Part shown: positions 1 to 13,117 of the stretch, piece by piece
Layout: each line of letters opens with the position of its first letter
How positions within the stretch are numbered: the stretch's first letter is position 1
Source of the DNA: Doryteuthis pealeii
Taxonomy: Eukaryota > Mollusca > Cephalopoda > Myopsida > Loliginidae
Reading direction: 5' to 3'
Assembly (NCBI GenBank): GCA_023376005.1
Contig: CM042157.1
Coordinates: 88,689,086 to 88,753,085 of the forward strand
DNA: 64,000 nucleotides
Translations under genes and position numbers: made by a program
The notes under the pieces: generated by a model
Told to the model about the DNA's origin: nothing
Database searches by the model: none
The model's input: only the letters and a program-made list of their open reading frames with translations

Positions 1-2639
1 TATAACTAACATTGTTGAACAGGTTTATTAGTTTTCTTCGGAAAAATTTGAAACTTTTCATTAAAATGTCTTTGACGTCCCGCGTAAATTATTATGCGTG
101 GTTTTCTGTACTTGAATTAATTTAAGAAGTAATTATAATGGGTTGTATCGTATCGTGTATCTCTCCACATTTAGCAATATTTATTGGCATAAGAGAGAAA
201 AAAAATCTACAGTTTTTAAGCAATTTGCCGCCGAGTGGATTTCTCAATACAAAGGGAAGCAACTATAAAAAAAATGTTACTCGCTTTACATTGGAATTGC
301 AGTTTCAAGAGAATATTTAATATCCATTCTGAAGTCTGAAGGAAAAAAAACGCTCCTTTCATTATTTTACATAATCTTTCAAATCTATTTGCTTCTTTTT
401 ATTATTTATTTATTTTACTTAACGTTACAAACAATTTATGTTCCGATTTATATATTATGTGAAGTTCTAAAGGAAGGAGTATATATCAATTACACGTGTC
501 TCCTTAAATTTTTCGACGGTTTATTATCTTGCAACGCCCCCCCCCCGGATTTAAAATATGTACATCAAAATCGTTCCCAAGAGGAAACAAAATATTAAAT
601 CCTGTATATCATGCTGTTTGCTTATCATCATATTCTTATGTATCTTATTAAGTGTCGTCAACCTCTGCAAATTAACTGACACCTCCGTTTTTTATTAAGA
701 AAGAAAGGGGTGAATGAGAACATACTATACAGATTATACTCAAATATAACAGGGAGAGTGTTAGGTTGTATTAGAGCAGAGGGAGTGACGAGCGTAAACG
801 CGATAAACGCTCAATGTTTTTTCAATGCGAATTATTATGAATAAGATTAAAAAAGGAAACAACAGAAAAAAAAAGATTTGTTCTGTTTGTTTATTGATTT
901 AACGGCATATCAGCCGGTCTTGGGGTTTATGGATGCCTAACGGTTAGGAAGTGAACATATATGTATTCTATATTATACATCTTCAGTAATCTTGTTTTAA
1001 AATGTGTATAGCACGTTGGGAATCATGTTGTTATGGTATTGATTAAGATTCATTGCCTATATTCTTTGGTATATCAAACCCGGCTGGGGGTTATGTCTTC
1101 CTAACGTTAGGAGTGATTACTATCGTGTATTATATATTTATACGTTTTGTAATTGGCTTTTAACAAAAATAAGTCGTTAGTCTATGGGTTATTTGTTAGG
1201 TATGATTTGGTTTCATGTCTATCATTCTATGGTATAATTTTTTATTTCCCTCAAAAAAGAGAGAATCATCCTCCATGTTGACATTTTCAAACAGATCTTC
1301 TTATTGTTAGCTTTAATAACGTGTTTTGATTGTGAGCAAAAAAACTTGAATTCCATGAATAATGAGTTTAACTGTCAAAGGTGTTTTGAATGTTCCACAT
1401 TGTGGTTGTTGTTCTTGTTGAGTATTAGGAGTGCGTTAGGTCTTGTATGACCAATGGCTAATGTCGCGACACAATAGTGAGCGAGAGATGTTAAATCAAG
1501 ATTATACTTTTACATGTTGAGCAAAAGCAATATGCTCTTAAGTTAAACCATATCAAATGTTGAAATAATTTAATTTCACTAAAGTTGATCACAAGTCCTG
1601 CTGTTTTCATTATTCAGATATCTGCCTATTCACTTGTGGACGAGACGGCTTATGTAAGTAATGAAAGATTGCCTGCATATCTATCTCAACGGAAAGACTT
1701 TGTGTGCAGACCTTTCCAGTTGTGGAAAATCGGATTAACCGAATCAGTTTTTTGTTCATACATCAATAATGAACCGACGTCCATGTATGAAATCTTAATA
1801 ATTGTATTCAATTATATTATTGTAAGTACATGGACAAGATTTAGGAGTACGTGGTAATGTTAAATCATGGGCGAATGGGCTGGTCGCCCCGAGTTCAAAT
1901 CCGTGGACCGTGAGGTAATTGCATTTCACTTAGCAACTCAATACCATTGGGGAATGGAGGACGATAATCTCCCTCCAGCTAATGCGGTAATAGTTAGGGC
2001 AGACTGGGTTCTTACCTTGGTTTACGGTAACCGGTCTAGCGAGAAGGGAAACTCTAACTCCAAATCTGTTGAACTCGTAAGTAAATTGACCTTGTTCACA
2101 TTCCTGTTCGTGGGGAAGGGTGGTAAATTATACTATATATATACATATATATAAGACAGGATTGAGCATTTTACATGTCATGAACCGTTCTTACATAATT
2201 CATATTCCAAGGAAATCTTTTTCTAATTTTTTAACTGACGATAAAATGAATCTATGTTTCCGGTTTTGTCTATGAGGGTCCTCGGAATTGATTTACAGAT
2301 CTCATCGTATAGATTTACGCGTAGTAATCGAAAGAAGTATTCAATTTATTGGATAACTCTGCATGGATCTGACTGAATGATTTATTTCCCACACACACAC
2401 ACACACACACACACAATTAGTGGAATGCGTATACGATTTTCTTGTGATGGGCGGTAGCCGATTTCTTGGAACTTCAACAGCGGTCATATTTGTCGTAAAT
2501 TCATTCTTGGAATGTGTAAATTATTTATATAAACATGTTATTTTGAAATAAGAGAACAGCTTGCGGGCCAGGAAACAATCTTCTACTGGACACTACAAAT
2601 ATTTACCGGAATAGTGGCAACAGTAACTCTACAGGGGTG
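1..2639. other. Non-coding stretch with diverged direct repeat
   Basis: No convincing gene is seen; the open frames are short and lack similarity I recognise. At about 900-985 and 1070-1160 a segment is repeated in direct orientation with divergence: both copies share a CCTAACG-TTAGGA core followed by a TATA-rich run. An (AC)n microsatellite lies at 2391-2415. A short tRNA-like patch at about 1865-1915 contains a B-box-like GAGTTCAAATCC and may be SINE debris. Confidence 0.5.
2391..2415. repeat. (AC)n microsatellite
   Basis: Uninterrupted CA dinucleotide run of 25 bases. Confidence 0.95.
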
Positions 2640-2945
2640 GCAGGCAAAATGATCAGAACATTTGTAGGTATTACATAAATGCGAAATGAAGTCAAAGAAT
2701 AAGATGATTCGACCACATTGTGTAGGTTAAAATAAAGGGCAAAGAAAGTAAAGAAACAAAAAAGGTTGTTTTTTATTTTCGAAAAGTAACATATAATTGC
2801 CATTTGTTTCAATTATCATTCGTTTTGTTTCTTCTATAATGCCACTTGGTTTTTCAGTTTCTTTGTTCAGTTGCTGCCATGAATTGACTGAGTGAGCCAT
2901 CGCCGTTCTATTGCGTTGGTGCCATCGGTTGGTCCGCCCGTTCAA
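2640..2945 (+). pseudogene. Decayed DUF4817-type transposon fragment
   Basis: This repeats, with indels, the leader and start of the better copy at 26368-26775: the shared order is GCAAAATGATC, a run of A-rich and TTTTTATTTTCGAAAAG sequence, then TTGCTGCCATGAATTG followed by a translated MN and an early stop. The reading frame is broken within a few codons, so this is a dead copy. The family has a third piece at 22975-23150 in the opposite orientation. Confidence 0.6.
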
Positions 2946-3106
2946 TGATTTAAGATCAGTGCGATTTTTTTCTCTGGGGATTACCTAAATCAAGGTATAA
3001 TATTAATCGCCTCGATCTATTGAACAACTTAAGATGCATTCGTCAAGAATTTACTTGCCTTTCCACATCTGAAATGACCCCGCCGAGTTATAACAACTTT
3101 CTTTGA

Positions 3107-3116
3107 NNNNNNNNNN
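3107..3116. other. Assembly gap (10 N)
   Basis: Ten Ns directly abut the first unit of the 40-bp tandem array, so the array's true 5' edge is unknown. Confidence 1.
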
Positions 3117-5400
3117 AGAATGAAAAAATCCCTCAAGAACTACCAACAAGAATAATCCAAAAACTACCAGAACATAGAAGAATTGAACAATCTCTCAGAA
3201 AACTACCAGAACATAGAAGAATTGAAACAAATCTCTCAGAAAACTACCAGAACATACAAGAAGAATTTGATACAAATCTCTCCAGAAAACTACCAGAACA
3301 TAGAAGAATGAACACATCTCTCAGAAAACTACCAGAACATAGAAGAATTGAACAAATCTCTCAGAAAACTACCAGAACATAGAAGAATTGAACAAAAATC
3401 TCAGAAAACTACCAGAACAAGAAGAATTAACAAATCTTCAGAAAACTACCAGAACATAGAAGAATTGAACAAATCTCTCAGAAATTACCAGAACATAGAA
3501 GAATTGAAACAAATCTCTCAGAAAACTACAGAACATAGAAGAATTAAACAAATCTCTCAGAAAACTACCAGAACATAGAAGAATTAAACAAATCTCTCAG
3601 AAATAACTACCAGAACAAAAATAGAAGAATTAAACAAATCTCTCAGAAAACTACCAGAACATAGAAGAATGAACAAATCTTCTCAGAACAATCTACCAGA
3701 ACATAGAAGAATTAACAATCTCTCAGAAAACTACCAGAACATAGAAGAATTGAACAAAATCTCTCAGAAACTACCAGAACATAGAAGAATTAAACAAATC
3801 TCTCAGAAGAACTACCAGAACATAGAAGTAATTGAACAAATTCTCTCAGAAAACTACCAGAACATAGAAGAATTTAACAAATCTCTCAGAGCAAACTACC
3901 AGAAAACATAGAAGAATTGAACAATCTCTCAGAAAATTACCAGAAACATAGAAGAATGTAGAACAAAATCTCTCAGAAAAAACTACAGAACATAGAAGAA
4001 TTGAACATCTCTCAGAAAACTACCAGAACATAGAAGAATAAACAAATCTCTCAGAAAACTACCAGAACATAGAAGAATTAAACAAACTCTCAGAAAAACT
4101 ACCAGAACATAGAAGAATTGAAACAATCTCTCAGAAAACTACCAGAACATAGAAGAATAAACAAATCTCTCAGAAAACTACCAGAACATAGAAGAATTGA
4201 ACAATCTCTCAGAAGATACCAGAACATAGAAGAATTAACAAATCTCTCAGAAAACTACCAGACATAGGAGAATTAACAAATCTCTCAAGAATAACTAACC
4301 AGAACATAGAAGAATTGAACAAACTCTCAGAAAACTACAGAACATAGAAGAATTGAACAAATCTCTCAGAAAACTACTAGAACCATAGAAGAATTGAAAC
4401 AAATCTCTCAGAAAACTACCAGAACATAGAAGAATAACAATCCTCAGAAATACCGAACATAAAGAACTGAACAATCTCTCAGAAAACTACCAGAACATAG
4501 AAGGAATTGGAACAAATCTCTCAGAAAACTACCAGAACATAAAGAATTGAACCACATCTCTCAGAAAACTACCAGAACATAGAAGAATTGAACAAATCTC
4601 TCAGAAAAATACCCAGACATAGAAGAATTGAAACAAATCTCTCAGAAAACTACCAGAACATAGAAGAATAACAAATCTCTCAGAAAACTACCCAGAACAT
4701 AGAAGAATTACAAATCTCTCAGAAACTACCAGAACATAGAAGAATTGAACAAATCCTCAGAAAACTACCAGAACATAGAAGAATTGAACAAATCTCTCAG
4801 AAAACACTACAGAACATAGAAGAATTTGAACACATCTCTCAGAAACTACGACATGAAGAATAACAATCTCTCAGAAAACTACAGACAAAGAAGAATTGAA
4901 ACAAATCTCTCAGAAAACTACCAGAACATAGAAGAATTGACAACAAATCTTCTCAGAAAACTACCAGAACATAGAAGAATTGAACAAATCTCTCAGAAAA
5001 CTACCAAGACATAGAAGAATTGAACCACATCTCTCCAAAATTACTCAGAACATAGAGAATTAGAACAATCTCTCAGAAAACTACCCAGAACAAACTCACA
5101 TCCGACTAGAAGATTAACAAATCTCCAGAAAAACTACCAGAACATAGAGAATTGAACAATTCTCTCAGAAAACTACCAGAAACATGAATGAAGATATGTA
5201 ACAAAACAATCTCTCAGAAAACTACCAGAACATAGAAGAATTGAACACATCTCTCAGAAAATTACCAGAACATAGAAGAATTGAAACAAATCTCTCAGAA
5301 AAACTACCAGAACATAGAAGAATGAACAATCCTTCAGAAACTACTTAAGAACATAAGATGAATTAACAACATCTCTAGATCTAAACTACCAAGAACAACT
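3117..5400 (+). repeat. 40-bp tandem array, plus orientation
   Basis: About 57 copies of a 40-bp unit built from AGAACATAGAAGAATTGAAC followed by AAATCTCTCAGAAAACTACC. Copies differ mostly by single-base insertions or deletions rather than substitutions, and degrade badly after 5340. The unit contains TAG and TGA and 40 is not a multiple of three, so every frame meets a stop about every 120 bp. The peptides it encodes (NIEELNKSLRKLPEHRR-like) are therefore not a gene. The same unit is inverted at 6281-10435. Confidence 0.95.
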
Positions 5401-6280
5401 ACCGCAGAATTCGATAGCAAATCATTTCGATACTACTCAGCACATGGTCATCTTAAGACAAATCACCTCCAACTATACACACAACATATAGCTTGATTCT
5501 AAAGCCGACACAAGGTCTCAATAAACTAGCTACTGAAATATGTAAGAGAAATTTTAATACAGTCTAATTTAAAAACTCTCAGGATGACATAAAGAAATTG
5601 TTGTTCCAAATATCAATCTTCGAAAACTAACGTGAAGAATTAACATCTCTCAGAAATACTACGATAGAAGAATTGAACAAATTCTCTAGAAATTATCTTA
5701 CAATATGCCGAACACTTGTGGCTGAGAAATTGAACAACACTTCATTATTGGCCAATAGGTCTGACACAGTAAGCATAAAAAGAACTTCTCAGAACATGTG
5801 GGTGCTGAGCAGGCAGTGTGATTGACACAATCCTTCTTTTTTTATCAAATACTCAGAATCTGTGTGCCTTAATGGAAACCCATACAACATTATATTTATA
5901 GATATAATATCATTCAGCAATAAGAACATAATATTTACATATTGTATCTATACTTGTAAAGTAAAACAGATAATATATCGCGGGAATTACTGAGTTTCCT
6001 TAAGACTGTATGGGTAGGGCTGTTAGAATTACACACTGGCACATATAGATACAATCCAAATGGGCCACCTTGGCACCGTGATCTAAGATTAACCCCTGAC
6101 TGTATCCGCGAAATTGCCCACTACATGATAAACACATACATAATGTGGGCTGTTTACTCAGCCTTGCACCTATATGATGTGCCACCTATTGTCTTATTAT
6201 ACGCCCCACCCATTTATTCCACTATGTTATTAATACTTGTCTTAGATAGTGTGCTGTGAGGACTTGTCAATTCTTTCTCT
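5401..6280. other. Degraded hinge between inverted arrays
   Basis: Scrambled sequence joins the two oppositely oriented arrays. Its left part (about 5500-5545) resembles 47225-47275 in the same orientation, and its right part (about 5975-6210) resembles 46980-47290 in reverse, so the hinge is itself weakly palindromic around 5760. Base-level quality appears poor here. A small ATTGGCCAAT palindrome lies near the centre. Confidence 0.5.
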
Positions 6281-9200
6281 GTCGTAAGTTTTGAGATGTG
6301 TTGTTCTGATGGCTGGTTAGTTTTCTGATGAGATTGTTTCAATTTCATGTCTATTGTTCTCTGGTAGTTTTCTCAGAGATATTGTTCGAGTGTGTCTTAT
6401 CGGATAGGTTTTCTGAGGGAATTTGATACGATTCTGTTTTTGGTAGTTATCTGAGAGATTTGTTCACATCTCTTCCTATGTTCTGGTAATTTTCTGAGAG
6501 ATTGTTCATCATTCTTGTCTGGTAGTTTTCTGAGAGATTTGTTCAATTTTTCTAGTTTGGTAGTTTCTGGAGAGATTTGTTCAATTCTTCTAGTGTTCTG
6601 GTAGTTTTCTGAGAGATTTGTTTGAATTCTTCTATGTTCTGGTTGTTTCTGAGAAGTTTGTTTAATTCTTCTATTGTTCCTGTAGTTTTCTGAGAGATGT
6701 GTTCCAGATTCCTTCTATTGTTTACTGGTTTCTGAGAGATTTGTTCCATTCTTTATGTTTCTCGGTAATTTTCTGAGAGATGTGTTCAATTCTTCTATGT
6801 TCTGCGTAGTTTTCTGAGAGATTTGTTTCAATTCTTCTATGTTCTGGGAGTGTTCTGAGAGATTTGTCAATTCTTCTATGTTCTTGGTAGTTTTCTGAGA
6901 GATTTGTTCAATTCTTCTATGTTCTGGTAGTTTCTGAGAGATTTGTTCAATTCTTCTATGTTCTGGTAGTTTTTCTGAGATATGTGTTCAATTCTTCTAT
7001 GTTCTGGTAATTCTTCTGAGAGATTTGTTCAATTCTTCTAGTGTCTGGTAGTTTTCTGAGAGATTTGTTTCAATTCTTCTATGTTTCTGGTAGTTTTCTG
7101 AGAGAATTGTTTAATTCTTCTATGTTCTGGTAGTTTTCTGAGAGAATGTTTAATTCTTCTATGGTCTGAGTAGTTTCTGAGAGATTTGTTTCAATTCTTC
7201 TATGTTCTGGTAGTTTTCTGAGAGATTTGTTTCAATTCTTCTATGTTCTGGTAGTTTCTGAGAGATTTGTTCAATTTCTTCTATGTTCTGGTAGTTTCTG
7301 AGAGATTTGTTCAATTCTTCTATGTTCTGGTATCTTCTGAGAGATGTGTTCAATTCTTCTATTTCTGAGTTTTCTGAGAGATTTGTTCAATTCTTCTATG
7401 TTCTTGTAGTTTTCTGAGAGATTTGTTCAATTCTTCTATGTTCTTGGTAGTTTTCTGAGAGATTTGTTTAATTCTTCTATGTTCTGGTAGTTTTCTGGAG
7501 AGATTGTTTAATTCTTCTATGTTCTGGTAGTTTTCTGAGAGATGGTTCAATTCTTCTATGTTGCTGGTAGTTTTCTGAGAAGATTTGTCATTCTTCTATT
7601 TCTGTATTTTCTGAGAGATGTGTTTCAATTCTTCTATGTTCGGTAGTTTCTGAGAGTTTGTTCAATTCTTCTATGTTCTGGTGTTTGTTAGATTTGTTCA
7701 ATTCTTCTATGTTCTGTAGTTTCTGAGAGAGATTTGTTCAATTTCTTTGTTCTGTAGTTTTCTGAGAGATTTGTTCATTCTTCTATGTTCTGGTAGTTTT
7801 CTGAGAGATTGTTCAATTCTCATGTTCTGGTGAGTTTTTCGAGAGATTTGTTCAATTCTTCTATGTTCTGGTAGTTTTCTGAGAGATTTTGTTCAATTCT
7901 TTCTATGTTCTGGTAGTTTTCTGAGAGATTTGTTTTATTCTTCTATTTTCTGGAGTTTCCGAGAGATTTGTTTAATTCTTCTACTGGTAGTTTTCTGAGA
8001 GATTTGTTCAATTCTTCATGTTCTGGTAGTTTTCTGAGAGATTTGTTTTCAATTCTTCTATGTTCTGGTAGTTTCTGAGAGATTTGTTAATTCTTCTATG
8101 TGTCTGTAGTTTTCTGAGAGATTTGTTCAATTCTTCTATGTTCTGTGTGTTTCTTGAGAGATTGTTCAATTCTCTATGTTCTGGTATTTTTCTGAGAGAT
8201 GTGTTCAATTCTTCTATGTTCTGGTAGTTTTCTGGAGAGATTTGTTCAATTCTTCTATTTCGTTTGTTTCTGAGTGTTTATCTATTTTCTGAGAGGATTT
8301 GTTATCAATTCTTCTATGTTCTGAGTAGTTTCTGATAGAGATTTGTTCAATTCTCTATTTCTGGTAGTTTCTGAGAGATTTTCAATTCTTCATGTTCTGG
8401 TAATCTTCTGAGAGATTTGGTTTAATTCTTCTATGTTCTGGTAGTTTTCTGAGAGATTTGTTTAATATCTTCTATGTTCTCTGGTATCTTCTGAGAGATT
8501 TGTTTTAATCTTCTATGTTCTAGGTAATCTTCTGAAGAGATTTGTTTAATTCTTCTATGTTCTTGGTAATCTTCTGAGAGATTTGTTTAATTCTTCTATG
8601 TCTGGTAATTTCTGGGAGATTTGTCTAATTCTCTATGTTCTGGTAATTTCTGAGATTTGTGTTAATTCTTTCTGATTTTATCTCGTGAAGAGCATTTGCT
8701 TTAATCTTCTATGTTCAATGCTTTTGAGAGATTGTTCTAATTACTTCTATCTTCTGGGAATCTTTGAGAGATTTGTTTAATTCTCTATGTTCTGGTAATC
8801 TTCTGGAGATTTGTTTAATTTCTTTCTATGTTCTGGTAATCTTCTGAGAGATTTTGTTTAATTTTCTATGTTCTGGTAGTTTTCTGAGAGATTTGTTAAT
8901 TCTTCTATGTTTCTGGTTATTCTTCTGAGAGATTGTTTAATTCTTCTATGTTCTGGTAATCTTCTGAGAGATTGTGTTTAATTCTTCTATGTTCTGGTAA
9001 GTTTTCTGAGAGATTTGTTCAATTCTTCTATGTTCTGGTAGTTTTCTGAGAGATTAGTTTAATTCTTCTATTTTCTGGTAATCTTCTGAGAGATGTGTTC
9101 AATCTTCTATGTTCTGGTGTTTCTGAAGATTTTGTCAATTCTTCTTGTTTCTGGTAATTTCTGAGAGATTTGTTAATTCTTTTCTATGTTCTGGTAATTT

Positions 9201-10435
9201 TCTGAGAGATTGTTTCAATTCTTCTATGTCTCTGGTAGTTTTCTGAGAGATTTGTCAATGTCTTCTATGTTCTAGGTGTTTTCTGAGAGATTTTCTAATT
9301 CTTCTATATTCTGGTAGTCTTGAGAGATTTGTCAATTCTTCTATGTTCTGGTAGTTTTCTGAAGATTTGTCAATTCTTCTATGTTCTGGTAGTTTTCTGT
9401 GAGAGATTTGTTTAATTCTTCTGTGTTTGGTAGTTTTCTGAGAGAGTTGTTCAATGCTTCTATGTTCTTGGTCTAGTGTTCGTTCGAGAGATTGTTCATT
9501 CTTCTATGTTCTGGTAGTTTTTTTGAGAGATGTTAATTCTTCTATGTCTCTGGTGATTTTCTCGAGGTTTTGAGTTTCAAATTCTTCTATGTTCTGGTAG
9601 TTTTCTGAGAGATTTCGTTCAACTTCTCTATTGTTCTGGTAGTTTCTGAGAGATTTGTTTAATTCTTTCATGTTCTGGTAGTTTTCTGAGACGATTTTTC
9701 TATCTTCTATGTTTTGTTTGAGAGATTCTTCTATGTCTGTAGTTTTCTGAGAGATTTGTTCTAGATTCTTCTTCTATGTTCTCCTAGGTGAGTTTTCTGA
9801 GAGATTTGTTTAATTCTTCTATGTCCTGGTAGTTTCTAGAGATTTGTTAATCTTCTTGTTCTGGTAGTTCTGGAGAGTTTGTCATATTCTCTTCTATTTC
9901 TGGTAGTTTTTCTGAGAATTTGTTAATCTTCATGTCTGGTAATTTCTGGAGATTTGTTCAATTCTTCTATGTTCTGGTAGTTTTCTAGAGATTTGTTTAT
10001 CTTCTATGTCCTGGTAGTTTCTGAGGAAATTGGTTCAATTCTTCTATGTTCTGAGTAGTTTCTGAGAGATTTGTTAATTCTTCTAGTGTCTGGTAGAATT
10101 TTCTCTTTGTTCAATTTTCTCTATGCCCTGCGTGTAGTTTTCTGATGGATTTGTTTAATCTCTTCTATGTCTGGTATTTTCTGCAGGATTTGTTTTAATT
10201 CTTCTATGTTCTGGGTTTTTTCTGAGAGATTTGTTAATCTTTCTATGTTTCTGGTAGTTCTGATGAGATTTGTTAATTCTTCTATGTTCTGGTAGTTCTG
10301 AGAGATTTGTCATTTATGCTCTATGTTTGGTAGTTTCTGGGATATTGTTCAATCTCTATGTTCTGGGTTTTCTGTGAGAGATTTGTTCAATTTCTTCTAT
10401 GTCCTGGTACTTTTCTGTGAGATTTGTTCATAAGT
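6281..10435 (-). repeat. 40-bp tandem array, minus orientation
   Basis: About 104 copies of the reverse complement of the 3117-5400 unit, again with many 1-base indels. A GAA/TAA variant (TTCAATTC versus TTTAATTC when read on the plus strand) alternates in blocks, especially at 8400-9000. The mirror locus on the right arm, 46845-46905, has only one to two units, so the array expanded on one side or collapsed on the other. Confidence 0.95.
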
Positions 10436-10748
10436 GTGGTGTTTAAAACGACTCCACATTTTCAGATCCAAGACAACCAATATATTCTAGGCCAAATAGC
10501 AAATACTTCAACTGCTTGTTTCATTGACTCACGGTGGCAAAACGGAATAAATCCTTTCCTGTGACAACTGTTTTATCACTTGCCATTAAGACTTCTATGA
10601 AAATTATTTCCTCAAGAACACAACTAAAAAATCTCTCATGTCATACCGGTATGCCATATTGGAATACACTGATGACGTCAGTTGCTCATGATGGGCGTTT
10701 CGAACAGGTGTTATTATAATAAATATCTGCATCCATATTTGATTATTA
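10436..10748. other. Array flank, duplicated in both arms
   Basis: Non-coding sequence between the array and the Helitron-like element; its mirror copy is at 46530-46840. It contains CTGATGACGTCAG near 10669, examined and not accepted as a ribozyme because no GAAA follows a plausible stem II. Confidence 0.5.
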
Positions 10749-10775
10749 CTAGCAAGAATATGCTCCTTCCGCCAA

Positions 10776-11015
10776 AATAACAACTCAATGCCTGAAGAAG
10801 ACAACAGATCAGAACACGGTCGTCGCATATGTAAGATAAAAAAGAATAAACAATTTTTTCTGAGAACATAATACATGTTGCGGACCTTCTTTTTTTAATA
10901 AAAATATTGAATTTCTCCCGTTGGAACCAGAACAACATTTTTATATAAATATTCATTTGTAATAGTTCATTTAAAGAATATTTAACAATTTTTATTTTTT
11001 AATACTTTGAGATTA
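10776..11015 (+). mobile_element. Interspersed repeat X (hammerhead-bearing), copy 1
   Basis: About 240 bp matching the inverse of 47300-47575 and partly 59690-59830. A degenerate hammerhead lies at 10788-10828: ATGC stem I, core CTGAAGA, then GAAC in place of GAAA, and GCAT closing stem I. The shared tail includes GGAACCAGAACAACATTTTT. Confidence 0.55.
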
Positions 11016-11254
11016 ATTTAAGTATTTAAGTTTTAATGTAATTAATATATTTGAATTAGAATGGACTAATAAAATTGCCATGAGAATCATATAAAAAGAT
11101 TACACTACTTTTAAGTATTATTCTAATTGGTTTCTATATAAAATACATGTATCAATAAAACAAGTAATTTTATTAAACCCGGTTTTGTTTAAAAACTGTA
11201 TGCAAATTAATCACACATATTATGTAAACCTTTATTTTATTTGTGATATATGAC

Positions 11255-11840
11255 ACATTGCAGGATTTTAAACACACTAATAACATTGGCTCATCGGGGC
11301 CTGTGCTTGATAATGTAAAATTAACAGCGTTGATCCCAGGGGCTATCCCCCAAGGCAACACCTTCCCCCTTTATTTAAATGGGCAGGGCTGGGTTTATTT
11401 CGCAGTGCATGAGGCGCCTCCTCGAGCGGAAATTCCGACGGTATCGACGCATTTTTTGTCTACCACCTATGAGCCTTCGACTTGTGGATAGGGCCACATA
11501 AAAATGTCTTTGTGTCACCGCCCTCATAAGTGGGGGTGAGAGGCAAATACCCTAATAGCACGGGCCTTTTGGGCCGTGTATCTATTAATGAAATTAATAG
11601 GCGTCGATCCCATGGGGCTATCCCCCAGGCAACACCTGTCCTCTCGATTTAAAGGGGCAGGGCTGGGTTTATTGCCGGCACCTGACGCGCCCCACTCGAG
11701 GGGGAATGCCGACGGGATCGACGCATTTTTGTTGACTACCACCCATGAGGCTTCGACTTGTGGGTGGGCCCAGATAAAAATGTCTTTGTGTCACGCCCTC
11801 ATAAGTGGGGGTGAGAGAGCAAATACCTTAATAACATGAG
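11255..11840 (-). repeat. ~276-bp core tandem repeat, two units
   Basis: Two units marked by GTCACGCCCTCATAAGTGGG-like blocks at about 11514 and 11790, each also holding GGGCTATCCCCCAGGCAACAC and CTCGAGCGG-like blocks. The family recurs at 44930-45740 (three units), 48395-48900 (two) and 28905-29085 (one, diverged). The open frames over it are incidental. Confidence 0.85.
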
Positions 11841-12084
11841 GCTGTTTTTGAGGGAAAATTAACTCAGATTTTCATAGAGACATCGTTACTAAATAAGATT
11901 TATTCAATGTAATTATTGATTTTGACTATAAATGAAATAACACATTGTAAACCATACACAGTTCATTATAATCCATTTTAATCAAATATGTATCTTTTCT
12001 TGCGTAATCTTTTTGATTCCTGAATTAAAAAAAAAAGAAAAAGAAAGAATGTCTTAATTTTTCGTTGCCTATTATATTTATGTC

Positions 12085-12240
12085 CTGGGTATGACGTTAA
12101 AATTGCATGTAATGGTGAATTTTCAGCTCTGGAGAAGTGTAGAGTATTCCTTCATCGCCATTACTCCCAGATCCACTCTGACTCGGATGTGGTAGTACCT
12201 GTTGGGGTCCCATCCATCGGGAAATCAAAAATAGTAGTAA
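12085..12240. repeat. Interspersed repeat (GTACCTG-TTGGGGTCCCATC family)
   Basis: Shares blocks such as CCAGATCCACTCTGACTCGG and GTAGTACCTGTTGGGGTCCC with 18240-18400 and, inverted, with 38640-38760 and 44560-44660. Adjacent to SINE-A; may be a composite SINE body. Confidence 0.55.
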
Positions 12241-12502
12241 AGTATGTAGTGTGGCCAATTGTCGGTGTCAGCCAAACATCGAGGGAGTCTATCCCCAGTT
12301 TGTTTGCGCTTGTCTATGGGGAATGTTTTGTGAGGCGAAGCGCTCACACCAAACCGCCAGCAATCATGCGCGTTTACCGTAAAGATCTAGATTACCCAAC
12401 CTATGGGTATTATACGTGCACTGAGTTGGCGAAGACCGGCATCAAACACGGAAACCTTGCGGCTAGTAGGCAATGCTCATCCGATCTGAACTAATTGACC
12501 CT
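12225..12502 (-). mobile_element. SINE-A (tRNA-derived), left arm
   Basis: Minus-strand tRNA-like head starts near 12502 with an A-box-like stretch and a B-box-like GGTTTCCGTGTTTGATGCC, then a body with GAGTTGGCGAAGACC (plus strand) and GAGGGAGTCTATCCCC. The same body is in the copies at 44295-44565, 57418-57646 and 58175-58430, the last with a much clearer tRNA head. Confidence 0.75.
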
Positions 12503-12593
12503 GTATAAAATAAAAATATGAAATTACTGAAATGGGTGACAAAATTAAATCATGTAAAGTATTATCCTATCACTCTCCCATATTACAGTTATT

Positions 12594-12631
<38 letters not shown>

Positions 12632-12663
12632 GAAGAGAGAGAAGAGAGAGAGAGGTTATATTG

Positions 12664-12716
<53 letters not shown>

Positions 12717-13035
12717 GAAGGAAGAATTCAATACAGTAATCCCATAAAATTTTTTCGGCGAAAATTGGGGCCATATATATATATATAATATATATATTAT
12801 ATATAGATATATATATAGAGAGATATATAGATGTATATATATATTATATATATATAATATAATATACAAATAGATATAATATATACATATTATATATATA
12901 TATTATATATATAGAGAGAGAGAGAAGAGAAGAGTGATATAATAATTAATATGAGTATATATATATATATATTTAATATATATATATATTATAGAAGAGA
13001 GAGAAGAGAGAGAGACAGACAGACAGAGGACAGAG
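12594..13035. repeat. GA and TA microsatellite block
   Basis: Interleaved (GA)n and (TA)n tracts with a short unique island at 12715-12770; mirror of 43925-44207. Confidence 0.9.
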
Positions 13036-13117
13036 ATATAGATTCTGAATAGTTTTTTTCGTGTGGTAGCTAATTATTTTTTATTTTCGGTGGCGACAGA
13101 ATCTCCGTAGAGGACTG

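Larger units (their letters stand above)
10749..11860 (-). mobile_element. Helitron-like non-autonomous element, left copy
   Basis: Read on the minus strand, the element ends CTAG (10749-10752) followed by T, preceded about ten bases upstream by a degenerate hairpin (CCGGAAGGAGC). The better-preserved relatives at 49630-50220 and 62535-63155 end in a perfect hairpin plus CTAG. Upstream it carries about two ~276-bp core units (11255-11840). A hammerhead-bearing interspersed repeat (about 10776-11015) sits just inside the terminal hairpin here and not in the right-arm copy. The 5' end was not located. Confidence 0.55.

Noticed and set aside
3348..10200. Open frames with NIEELNKSLRKLPEHRR-type repeats
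   Set aside because: Every frame of the 40-bp unit meets TAG or TGA about every 120 bp; longer frames exist only because of random indels.
3117..10435. CRISPR-like regular repeats
   Set aside because: Units are contiguous with no unique spacers, and the genome is eukaryotic.
10669..10712. Hammerhead at CTGATGACGTCAG
   Set aside because: The stem II candidate CGTCA/TGACG (seen in the mirror copy) is not followed by GAAA at the right distance.
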